From Progne subis subis (lineage: Eukaryota > Chordata > Aves > Passeriformes > Hirundinidae): a stretch of 64,000 nt of DNA. The notes below the pieces were generated by a model. The model ran no database searches. It saw only the letters and a program-made list of their open reading frames with translations, and was not told the origin of the DNA. Location: positions 5,436,036 to 5,500,035 of the forward strand of contig JAKJHU010000036.1 of NCBI GenBank assembly GCA_022316685.1. The letters are read 5' to 3'. Both the position numbers and the translations under genes were made by a program. Numbering within the stretch: the stretch's first letter is position 1; each line of letters begins with the position of its first letter. Shown here piece by piece: positions 25,266 through 36,147 of this stretch.

Positions 25266-28200
25266 CATAGAAAGGATGGTGAAGCCGCCTATTTAGATTT
25301 TTTTTTGGTCATTCTGCTCCTGTATTGAATTTACCTCCTGCTACCAAGTTTAATTGTAAGTAATAATCTTGTGGATCCATAATCTCATGTAAGAAGAAAT
25401 TAGATATATTTATTTAAAGGAATAAACAACATAATTTACAACTTTAAGAATAAAGGCTGGAGAAGTTTATAAAGATGACAGAAGCACCTGAGTGAAGGTA
25501 AGAAAAGAGATACAATTTTTCATATTTCCCTTAGGTTTCTCCTTTCTGTCATGTCTCTACTACACAGATATGTACCATTTTGCTTAACAGCCATACTAGA
25601 AAACTTAGATTATTATTTACATCTTTTAGTATTATTAAGTGTTTCCATGCAAACCTTCATCCCGAACAATTCTTTTTAAGTTCAGAGGACTTCTGAATCA
25701 CATCAAATATTTATCTGGTTGCAAAGTGTGTATATTAGTGCAATACATGTTTTAAATAGTTAAACTTCTGTTCACAACAAAATGTAATTTTCTTGCATAG
25801 CAAATGGATATACATGCATTTAACTGTACAATGGAAGATTTCCAAGAAAACTTGGTGAGAAAATGATCTTTTCACCCATGTTTTGCTACTAAGAGGGCAT
25901 TAAAAGATGTTACAAAGCAATTTTATGTGGGGTTAGTTGCAAGGAAGCCCCCACCATAAAATGGAGAAGCACAAGTCATAGCACAACAAAAATTATATCA
26001 ACCAGAAAAAAATGACAGTAAATTGAATACAGGAGCAAGAGGAACTAATCAGAAGCATATCTACATGACAATACAAGTGACAACACCAAAGCTGCCAGCC
26101 CAAATGCTTAAGAATTCTTCCAGAGAGCCAAAAGCATTCGCTGAGGTAAAAATATCTGCTCAGTCTGACATCTCTGCTGCAAAAATGAGGAGGATGAGCA
26201 CTATAATGAGCTGAGAATAGTGTATGGCCTATCTCAAAAAAAGGTATATATTTTTTTCTTTTATTTCCAATTGACAGAAAGGACTTATGGGAAAATACTG
26301 AAAAAAATTACACTTCCCACCCTTCCACTTCCCATCTTGAATAATGCATTGAACTACCTCAGAACTGTTTCTTATTCTAGTAGTCACTCACCAAGAACAC
26401 AGGTATGTTTTAGGCAAGAAAGCATCATATGCAAAATAAGTGAAGAGTTTTATACTGAGTGGTTTTCTTTGTTTCACTCTAAATCGTGCTCAATCTTACT
26501 TCCCACAGTAACATTTATTATTCCATTTTTTATGTCTTGATGATACCTAAGCATGAAACACACAGACTCATAAAAACACTATCTCAGAATAAAGCTTTTG
26601 AAGTAATAATGCTCACATGCCAATTCAAAAAATACTTTCTATTGCTCTTAGCATAATGGCCCTCCTTCAACAAAAAGTCAATATGGTGTTTGTTCCCATC
26701 TTATCTTAAAAATTGATGTCAGTGTAATTATTTCTTGAACATCTAGTTTATAATGGCAATTTAAAGTGAAAACCTACTTTTTCCATTGAGATTTAGAATG
26801 AGTCAGTGATATTCAAATAATCAAATGTCAATGGAATTATTTCAGTCCCATTCTGATTTATTATAGCCATTAAAGCAGAAGTTAAAGCATAATAAAGGTA
26901 TCTGCTCGGTATGCCCTTGAGCTATTTTTTCTCAGTAAATAACAGCTGTCTTAATTCTTTTCTGCTGTAAAAATCAGAGGTTCAGAAGAAATTATTGAAA
27001 TCAGAAAATAATATTTTCTTTAGAGATGTTTGAAGCCATTCGAAAAGGTGTTTTAGTGTTCTTTACCTATGGAAATATTTCACTGATTAACACCTACTTT
27101 TGAAGGCAGCTGATACTGTGAGAAATCAGGGGAAATAATCTGGGCCATAAACTAAAGAAAAACAGGCATCATGATAGGAATAGATAACTGACCCTTTATA
27201 GTAGCACTAACGAGAATCACTCTAATAAATACTGTAACTAGACCCCGGAAAACAAATTCTCTCTGGCAATACATGTTTTAGAATACTTAGATGCCCTAAT
27301 GTCCAACATATTTCAAGAACCTCAGTGTTTTAGTGGGTGATTAGGATTTTCAAATTGATTCTCTGTGAAACTACTAAATCAGTTAATTGAGGGTTTGTAA
27401 TCTGAAAAGAAAATAAGATAAAGAATAAACTAAACCTTGAACATTTTTCATACAGCAAAATCGTGTGAAGTATTTTAGTTTTGGGGCTCAGTAATACATA
27501 CAGCTAGGTACTTTCAAAGTTGTGCAGAAATTATTTTATCATATCAAATGGACACTTCAAGAAACATAAGGAGTCCTGATAAGTCCTTATGTTATAAGTA
27601 TTGTATTGAATATTCCTTATAATGATCACTCTGTTTTTATTCTTTATTCTACACTGCATTCTTCATGCTGTACTATTTAAAGTAAGACTGCTATCATGGA
27701 AACCATAGAAATTTAAAGAACTTTCCGAAGCTGCAGACATTTTGCAAATAAGACAGCAAGTCTTGAGGAGTCCATTCATTATATATTGTGTCAGGAAAAT
27801 TTCATTAAAGAAGTGATGGCAAAATGGACAGAGCAGTAACACAGAATTAGTTGTTGTATAGTGTTTCCAGAACCATCAAGAATAGGACCATGAGTAGCAG
27901 TACCAGCAAAGTTCAGTTTCCTGTAGATTTCTGTTTGACTTGGAGGATTCTCTGATGTCAAATAAGATTTGAAAGGACACACAAGTATTTTCTTCAGCCA
28001 ACTATATTTTTCCTAAATTTTCAAGAATTTAATATTTATCTAGACTACTAAAAAAACCTAAACAGGTTAAAATCTTAGTAGGGTGATGAAAGACACATAT
28101 ACACATAAAACAGGTTTTAATTATAAGACACTGGAGTAGTCAGAAGATGTCCAGTCAATAAACTCAGGGGTTTACAGTATTTCAGCTGTCCCGAAACTAC

Positions 28201-29192
28201 ACAGGGATTCTTTTGCCATGTATGGATGACAGGAACATTTTTAATTCTTTAGGCATGTTGCCTAGCCTTTGGTAGAGCCTTAGAAGGGCATGAGTCTCTC
28301 ACAGGTCTTGTGCACATATCTGACTGTCCTATGTGATACCCCAGGTAGTCTAGGACAGCTGAAATGGCATTAGATATCACTGCATGAGCATCCACAGGCT
28401 ACACAGGAGAATAAATCTCCAGGCTTCTTGACTTGCTGATTGTGCTGACTAGGGCTCTTGTGCTGTCTTTAGCTGCTCACCCTTGGGGGTCTAGTGACAT
28501 TTAAGATGGCATTGAATACAATGCTTAGCCTCCAGCTGTGGCCCTGGGATGGCACAGGTCTTTCATTGTATCACATGAGCCCATGTGTATGTCTTTGACT
28601 AAAACAGGGCATTTATAATGACTCTGAGCACTTCCATGTAGGCATCTCTCCTGAGACTCACAGACAGTAAGAGAAGCCCCGATAACTATGACACATATAG
28701 GCACTTCTACCTGTACACTTTAATTTTTTTGCATAAATCTAAAATTTGATTTCTCATCAACAATGTTGACTGTGTAGTAAGGTGAGACTTGTTTACTTCA
28801 GATGTTAACCAGGCTTCAACAATATGGAATTTGCTAGCTCTGTACTTATAACAACAATATTACAAGAAATTTTGCTGCAGAAAAACAAACAAATAAACAA
28901 AACCTAGCAGCAGATCAACAAGTTACCTCAAGTTATTATTTCACTTATATCCTCTTATTGTTTATTACATGCAGAATACAGTATTAACATTGCGTACTAG
29001 ATGTACTTTTTCAGGCAAATATGCTCTGTAAAATATATGCATTAAGGAAAAAAGCTAAATAATGATCAAAATAATCAAAATGACAAGTTGTTTTATCTTT
29101 TCCTTTACATAATTCTGGAGCAGAAGTCTGATCACCTCACAGAGAAATTTTTAGTATGAAGATACACATGAGTTTTATCAATGACTAAGATT
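25266..29192. other. AT-rich intergenic DNA, no gene seen
   Basis: No repeat family or gene recognised. The part at about 28140-28700 is somewhat richer in G+C than its surroundings and could be an old diverged repeat. Confidence 0.5.
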
Positions 29193-29291
29193 AATCTTAA
29201 AAAAAACCAAAAAACCAAATGACAACAAACCCCAAAACAATAACAAAAACAAAACAACAAAAAAACCCCACACACACACCAAACCCCCCCC

Positions 29292-29322
<31 letters not shown>

Positions 29323-29380
29323 ACAAACAAACCACCAAAACAAAACACCACCCACAAAAAACCCCACACAAACACAAATC
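29193..29380. repeat. A/C-only low-complexity tract, about 190 bp
   Basis: Almost all bases on the plus strand are A or C, with AAACC, CACACA, C9-10 and A10-11 runs. The Phe/Val/Gly-rich minus-strand frames are repeat artefacts. Confidence 0.9.
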
Positions 29381-31895
29381 CTAGATCTGAATGCATAAAA
29401 TACCTGTATTTAAAAATTTAAAATACCACATTTTCTTGATTGTGCTGGCCAGGATATTACTACTGTCTGCTGTGAAACAGGGATATGGTATTTGTTGCCA
29501 AATATCACACTTTATGAGTGTAAGCCTTACAAAGAAATACAATCAGGGTTTAAGTAATAAGATGTGACAAGAACCAACAAAGGATCACGAACCCTAATTA
29601 CCACAGGAATCTGAATTCTACTGCATTATATAAAGATGACAGTTCACAAATTTTTTTTCTGGGCAGAATAGGAACGTGTGAAGAAATAAAAATGTAGAAG
29701 ACTGACACAGACCAAAGTACAGAAATTAGTAAGTAGAGCAACATAAGCCAGTAAATTCAAGAAAATCAATACAAACTCAGAGTATCACATTTATTGGATC
29801 CCTGCCACATCATAATGATTCATCATCCTTTCCACCAAAGCTCGAACTTCTAGTTGTCACAAGTTTGATGGGAGAAAGTTAATCGAGCAACATGAATAAA
29901 TCACCATGTAATTTTTAGTATGATTCTGATTTTCATGCTTAAAGATATAGAAATCCAAAGGCATCTAGTGCCGATGACATACACACCATTCAAGCATATT
30001 CTGGAAGTCCTGCATTGATTTAAAAGGTAGCACTGCGAATTAGTCTTCTTGAGAAAGTGATCTGGATATTGATGGTGACACTAATGAAACAAAACACCAG
30101 TACACTGCCATTCAGCCCAATGAAACAGAAAACTGGGAAAAAAGCTAACCAAAAGTGATCCCTTTATATGTTTTCAAAGTATTTTGGATTCTGTATCATG
30201 CTTTTTTGCATCCACATATAAATGCAAATTATGACAGCTTAAGAAGTTACTTTTTGTTTTCTGCCTGTCAACAGCATATAGATGCTGCTCAGTAACTTTG
30301 TCACTGTACTCTTAATATAAGAATAAAACCAGAAACCAAACACACAATTTCTGCATTGTCTAACTCTTATTCAAGTATATAATTACTTGTATAAGCCTAT
30401 GGCATAAAAGAGAAATAGTATGGGGATTATATATCACTGCATTTTTTCTTATATTGTGTTATACTGAGAATTTAATCAGTCTTACTGTACTTAGTACTGC
30501 TTCTCCTTTTCTGTGAACACAGTACTCAAAAAAATATTTGTGTGAACGAATGTAAGAAGATATGCTGGTATAACTATGATAGAACAGATGATATTTGTGA
30601 CATATATTTAGGAAATACAATATATAATGGGGGATAAATAAGACAGAGAGAACAGAGAACTTTAAAATAGAAACACTAAGATGTAAAGAAGAGGAATTTC
30701 AGGTACTACAAGACATCTAGTGACAATTAACCCTATCTTCACTTCGAGGAGTTAAAAAAGATGCTTGAGATGGGGAAAAAAAAAAATTCTCTTCCTTCAT
30801 GGTCCTTTATGTATTTCAAAATTACTCAGTTCAATGTAAACAATGAGGAGGGATTCATCCAGGCCCTTGAATACAATCAAACTAATTTAATGGTGAAATA
30901 TTAAAACTTAAATTTTAGAAATTTTAGTGAGAAAAAATTCTGCTGATAGTTTTCCTGAAAAAGGTAATACTGGATTTGAAAATACACATTGGAATCTATT
31001 TAAATTCAATATGTATCTGAAATAAATGCTATGTGAATACTAGTTAATGAAGACATCTGCAGATATTGTTTTACTTTTTCTTATTGCAGTATTCTTTAAA
31101 TCCTCATGGAAAATGAAAGTGTCATTCCCAAGAACTCCAAGATTATTTCCCACTGTAATGAAAAGACCAGGATTTGACAAATGCTTCTCTGAAGGAACTT
31201 TCTGGAGGAACTTTCTGGAAAAATATGCAAATTATTTCTGATAACATGATCTGGCTGTTTTTTACTGCTTTCTCATTTGCTCTAAATATTTTTTATAAGA
31301 CATAAATGTGGAATTTTTTTTTTTTGTATGTTTATTTTAATTTTTAAGAAGAAAACATATTTTTCTTGACCATTGTCAAAATGGATGTCTTGACATTTTC
31401 ACTATCTGTATGGAAACCTATGGAGCTATTTGTTTTTTATCTGGTGTAGAGAAAAAAGACTGCTGAACCTTTAGTATCCTTTAAATAGATGCATGACATA
31501 GGCTATTCAGAGTCTGGAACTTCAGAAACACTTTATTTCTGTACAGAGTAATTTTTACTGTGGGCCCATAATGTCCAAGTTTCTGTCAGTTTAAGTGCAT
31601 TTCCTGAACTTTGGTTTAGGGCTAGTTCTAGACATTTGTTATGTAAGCTAAATTTCAGACACCCTTGAAAAAATATGTTTTACTAGAATGTGCATGAAAT
31701 GCTAAACCTAATGAACCTACTCCGAATGAGTTCTGAGAATCATATCCACAGAAGAATGATGTATTTAGAGAAACTATATTCAATGAAGATAGTCAGTGAA
31801 GACTGTAAGCCACTGACATAGACAATAGATTATACACAATTGATTATACATCAGTTGTAAATGAATAATTTACATTCCCATTTCTATGGCTAAAA
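29381..31895. other. AT-rich intergenic DNA, no gene seen
   Basis: A 14-bp tandem duplication of GGAACTTTCTGGA-like sequence lies at about 31194-31219. Nothing else is recognised. Confidence 0.55.
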
Positions 31896-32385
31896 TTACT
31901 GCATGCAGCTTTGGGCACTCTAATATAAGAAGGATATAGAGCTATTGGAAAGCATCAAAGAAAGGCCACAGAGTTGGTCAAGAGCCTAGACGGGAGGCCA
32001 TACAAGGAGCAGCTGAGGTTACTTGGTCTGTTCAGCCTGGAGAAGAGGAGACTGAGAGACCTCATTGCAGTTACAACTTCCTTGTGAAGGGAAGAGGAGG
32101 GGCAGGCACTGATCTCTTCTCTGTGGTGAGCAGTGACAGGACCTGAGGGAACAGCATGAATGTCACAGGAGGTTTAGGATGGCTATCAGAAACCCCCAGA
32201 GGGTGGCTGGGCACTGGAACAGGCCCCCGAGGGAAGCGGTCACAGCACCAAGCCTGACAGAGCTCATGAAGCATTTGGAAAACACACTCAGGCACATGGT
32301 GTGAGTCTTGGGGTGTCCTATGCAGGGCCTGAGTTGGACTGGATCACCTTTGTGGATTTCTTCCAATTCTGGATATTCTATTATT
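31896..32385 (+). mobile_element. CR1 LINE, 5'-truncated 3' end
   Basis: Closely similar in content to the copy at 9345-9842, sharing the 'gggaagaggagggrcaagcactgatc' region and 'caggcacatggtgtgagtcttggggtgt'. It ends with a decayed ATTCTATTATT octamer pair at about 32375-32385. The two copies probably belong to the same CR1 subfamily. There is a small internal deletion after 'gctatcagaaa' compared with the other copy. It is non-coding. Confidence 0.92.
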
Positions 32386-33772
32386 TTTTTTTTAAAATTA
32401 ATTTAAAATTCTGTTCTGCAGGCATGGACAAAGCACAAGGTAATAAAACACCCACCATCAGCTCCAATTTGTTAATCTGTATTTCATTGTCCAGACAGAG
32501 CACATATTAAGAGGCAAAGAAAACAAAAATATATAAATTAGTTCTATTTCAGCAAAATTAGTAAAGTCTATAGTAATGTTGTGAATGGACCACCTGACTT
32601 TGATGTTACAATTTTCAATCATTCTATAAGATTTATGAACCAAAATAAACTTTCTGACTCTTCTATTCTTATTTTCAAGAGTCATGACACAGAAATAGAA
32701 ATTTCACCAATAACTTTATAACTTCTAGTTTTCTGGTATTTTGTTCGAAGCACTATATAACCTCTTACACAAAGTTTTTTTAAATTTTTTAAATTGTGGT
32801 TTAGAAATCTGTATTTTTGAATTGGAATTGGAAAGCAGTCAATGCTCATTTTGGATGGACAGAACCACAAATTGTTGCTTCAAATACCATCTTCTTCTAA
32901 GTTCATTTTACTGTAAAAGGAATTAAATTGGCCTTTGGTAATGCTGATCAGATGGTTTCCATGACCTTTCAACATATCCTGTTTGGAATTAGGATGAAAA
33001 AAGAAAAATTCAAGACTCTAATGAGAACTGGCATATTACAACATTTAATAACTGAGTAGAGACCAATGTAAAAAGTTTGAGGATAATTAAAGCTAAAGTT
33101 TTGTTCATTTGTCTGAGTTCAATGGATTTTTAAGTCAATGTTAAAAATTCTTTGCAAAACATATTTCCCATTAGACCAAGAGAATTCATATTAAACATAA
33201 TCATATTTATATCTTTGAATAACATCACAGAATTAGACTTCGTAGTTGGAAATTTGTGCTTGTCATCTTCAGTTCTGGGAAATACCTGCTCCTTTCTTAA
33301 TTACAAACATCAAAGAAACAAGTACTTGCATTTCCCAGGCCAATAAACAAACAATTATTATTTATTTAAATTGTTTAATTTACTGTTATATATCTGAAAT
33401 GAGGCAAAATAAATATTTTATAATCAATGCACATGAAAGCATAAATAAATATATGGTATAATAATAAAATGTAAATACTCATCTTTCTAGTTTTAAACAG
33501 ATTATCAGTTGCTCTTAAACAAAAATTAATCAATGACTTGACACTTATGTTTCGAGAAAGTGAACTCTTGAAAGGGACTCAAGTGTAGCTGAAATTAATG
33601 TTTTGCTTTACTTCATGGGTATTCAGAAACATTGATTGACAATGTTCAGTGAATTCTATTAGTTAAATAAAATTTTAAAAATGCATCTGGAAGGCCCTTG
33701 GGGACCTTTGTAATGCAGACCATCAGATGAGTTAGTTACTTCAAGATGAGCCATAGGAACCTGAAGCTTGAA
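32386..33772. other. AT-rich intergenic DNA, no gene seen
   Basis: No repeat family is recognised, and the short frames have no domain content. Confidence 0.55.
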
Positions 33773-33873
33773 AATCATAGGAACACCGAATCATGAAATG
33801 GCCTGCATTGGAAAGGACACGAAAGATCATTTACAGCCAACACACCTGCAGGGACAACTTTCACTGGACCAAT
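33773..33873 (-). mobile_element. CR1 LINE 3' end (minus strand), part 1 of a split copy
   Basis: The reverse complement carries the CR1 3' terminus: plus-strand AATCATAGGAACACCGAATCATGAAAT followed by 'ttggaaaggacacgaaagatcat' and 'cctgcagggacaactttcactggacca'. The CR1 match stops abruptly after 'actggacca' and resumes at 34767 with 'ccaggttgctcaaagcc', so one copy has been split by an insertion. Confidence 0.85.
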
Positions 33874-34766
33874 TCTGAGAGACTGAAATGTTATTGTTAA
33901 TGGTTTAAAAATTGTTATGAAGGCTGTTTTCCTGTTACGGTAAAACTGTATAAAGAAGCTGCTACCAACAAAGCCTACCTGTCCCTGAATATACTTCCTT
34001 TGGACTGTGAGTTAAGTTGCCTAAGGGAACTTCAGATAAGTTAAAGGAGGAGGATGAGGAGGAGGATCAGGACGAGGATGAGGAGGAGGATGAGGATGAG
34101 GAGGATGAGAAGGAGGATGAGGAGGATGAGAAGAAGGACGAGGAGGAGGAGGAGGAGGAGGAGGAGGAGGAGAGTTTTAGGTGTGTGGTGTACCCCCTGG
34201 TCAGAGGGAGTGAGCACCCATACTCCCCTACACAAACTGGCTCAGATGTAAAACCCCTCATCCTGGGAGGGCCACACACACAGGACATCCTATAAGGACA
34301 TCATATAAGAGGCAGCTGAGAAACCCCCCGAGTGCCCCCTCCCCCAACTGATTCCTGAGGCCTTGCACCAGTCCTGCAGGTGACACAAAGTGATGCAAAG
34401 GATCAGAGTACTGCTGCAAGAGACAGTGTCAAATTTGTCCCCTACAGGGGAGGTACCTGGGCACTCCTACCTGACCCAAATCTATATTAATCCATTGAAC
34501 CCATTGAATGTTTTTCAGGACCCTCACCCCTTAGAAGATCAGAAGAGGATTGAAAGGATGCCCTTGGGATCCAGGGAGTGGTGATATTTTCCTCTTAATC
34601 TGTTTCTCTGTTTCTTTATTTTTTTCTTCTCAATCCCTTTTCCTATTTCCTTCCTTTTCTCTCTGTCTCTACCTCACATTTGCTGTTACATAAAATCCAC
34701 AGTATTGACTTGGCAGATGGTCTAGTTTGCACCTTAATTCAGGCAGAGGCATTTCTGTAACAATTT
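33874..34766. mobile_element. Unclassified ~0.9-kb insertion inside CR1, LTR-like in part
   Basis: This sequence separates two parts of a single CR1 copy, so it arrived after the CR1. The sequence ACCA occurs at both junctions and could be a short target duplication. The left part has a TATA-like CTGTATAAAG near 33947, and the right part (34590-34680) is pyrimidine-rich, as in many bird LTRs. However, TG...CA ends are not clear and no protein domain is seen. A 65-92 codon frame through the GA-rich repeat is low complexity. It may be an LTR or a short non-autonomous element. The family is not identified. Confidence 0.5.
34045..34174. repeat. (GAG/GAT)n purine-rich triplet repeat
   Basis: About 130 bases of GAG, GAT and AAG triplets, nearly pure purine on the plus strand, ending in eleven GAG units. 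In one frame it reads as Glu/Asp and on the opposite strand as Leu or Ser runs, none of which is evidence of a gene. Confidence 0.92.
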
Positions 34767-35412
34767 TAATAACCAGGTCTGAACACCAGGTTGCTCAAAG
34801 CCCCATCCAACCTGGCCGTCCACACTTCCAGGGATGGGGTATCCACAACTTTTCTGGGCAACTGTTCCATTGATTCACCACCGTCACAGTAAAGAATTCT
34901 CTTAATATCTAATCTAAACCTACCCTCTTTCAGTTTGAAGCCATTGCCTATTTTCGTGACACTACATGATCTTTTAAATAGTCTCTCTCCATATTTCCTG
35001 TAGGCTCCCTTCAGGAACTGAAGGCCACAATTAGGTCACCTCAAAGCCTTCTCTTCTCCAGGCTGAATCCCAATCCCAATTATCCCATCCTTTACTCATA
35101 GCAGGGGTGCTCCATCCCTCTAATCAACTTGGTGCCCTCCTTGGGATTCACTCTAACAGATCCATGTCCTTCCTGTGGTGGGGACCCCAGAGCTGGATGC
35201 AGTGCTTGGGCTCTCACAAGACCAGAGTAGGGGAGTAGAATCACCTCTCTATCTTGCTTGCACTTTGAAGCAGCCCAGGATACAATTGACTTTCTGGGCT
35301 GCAAGTGCACACTACTGGATTATGTCCAGTCTCTCATCCACCAGCACCCCCAAGTCCTTCTTGTCAGGACTATCCTTTATTTGTTCAGCTCCCATTTGTA
35401 CTGATACCAGAA
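34767..35412 (-). mobile_element. CR1 LINE (minus strand), part 2 of a split copy
   Basis: Continues the copy at 33773-33873. Typical minus-strand CR1 words: 'ccatccaacctggcc', 'cttccagggatgggg', 'ttctccaggctgaatccc' and 'agcacccccaagtcctt'. The far end carries a decayed ORF2 C-terminal segment on the minus strand (about 35092-35310, with REVILLPYSGLVR and ATKLIRG-like parts), broken by frame changes. The 5' end is truncated near 35412. Confidence 0.92.
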
Positions 35413-35620
35413 CACTCTAACCTAATAATCTATGAAGATTGCTAACATTGTACAGTAAGGTATGAGGGAAGTGTATTATGACTATGAATGTCAATATTGA
35501 AGTCAATTGAGAAATAGAAGCCCCAGAAATCATACCAGCCTAAGTACAAAACATTAGAAGACAAAAAGGATTAAAACAAGTTAGTCTGTCACACAAATCA
35601 TGCTCTTCTCACCTCCCTGA
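35413..35620. other. AT-rich spacer between CR1 and ERVL LTR
   Basis: Nothing recognised. Confidence 0.5.
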
Positions 35621-35625
35621 CAATA

Positions 35626-36142
35626 TGTTGTGGTTTAGAAATGAAACTCCCTAGCTGAGTTCTCCCACCAAGACTCCAAACCACACTGGTGCTCACCCAG
35701 TTCCCCTTTCTCCCCTCTCCCACCTCCTCAGCCCCTTGCTTCTCCCAAGAGGACAACTGGAGGCAAAGATCATGGGCTAAGATGAGAAAAATTTACAAAC
35801 AGCAATGAAATAAGAAAATTAACAATAACAGCTATAACATTATAACAAAAGTCTACAAAAGAGAAGAAAATTTACATGCAGATGCTCACTGAGCCTGACC
35901 CAAAGCAATGTGATTGCAGCTGGTGGCACCCCACCCCAACAACACATCCTCCACAGTTCTCCACTGACCAGAAGCCATCCTCTTCTTGTCAGAAGCCAGA
36001 GTTCCTTACCCCTCCCCAGGTCCTTGCAATGAGGTTAGTTATTGTCCAGTGACATCTTGGTCCTGGCCAGGCCCCCTCAGCCACACACCCTCTCAGATAC
36101 TGCAAAAAATTAACCCTGTCCTTGCGCTGAAACCAGCGCACA
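35626..36142 (-). mobile_element. Solo LTR, ERVL-type, 517 bp, minus strand
   Basis: On the minus strand the element starts TGTGCGCTGGTTTCAGC and continues GGGTTAATTTTTTGCAG, which resembles the well-known avian ERVL LTR opening (tggtttcagctgggatagagttaatttt). It ends TAAACCACAACA. The flanks CAATA (35621-35625) and AAATA (36143-36147) match at 4 of 5 positions, and 5-bp duplications are usual for ERVL. No internal region or partner LTR is present, so it is solo. Confidence 0.78.
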
Positions 36143-36147
36143 AAATA

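Noticed and set aside
29132..29396. Hydrophobic minus-strand frames
   Set aside because: They come from the A/C-only tract at 29193-29380.
34017..34295. An acidic 92-codon protein
   Set aside because: It is generated by the (GAG/GAT)n repeat, and all six frames stay open through the repeat.
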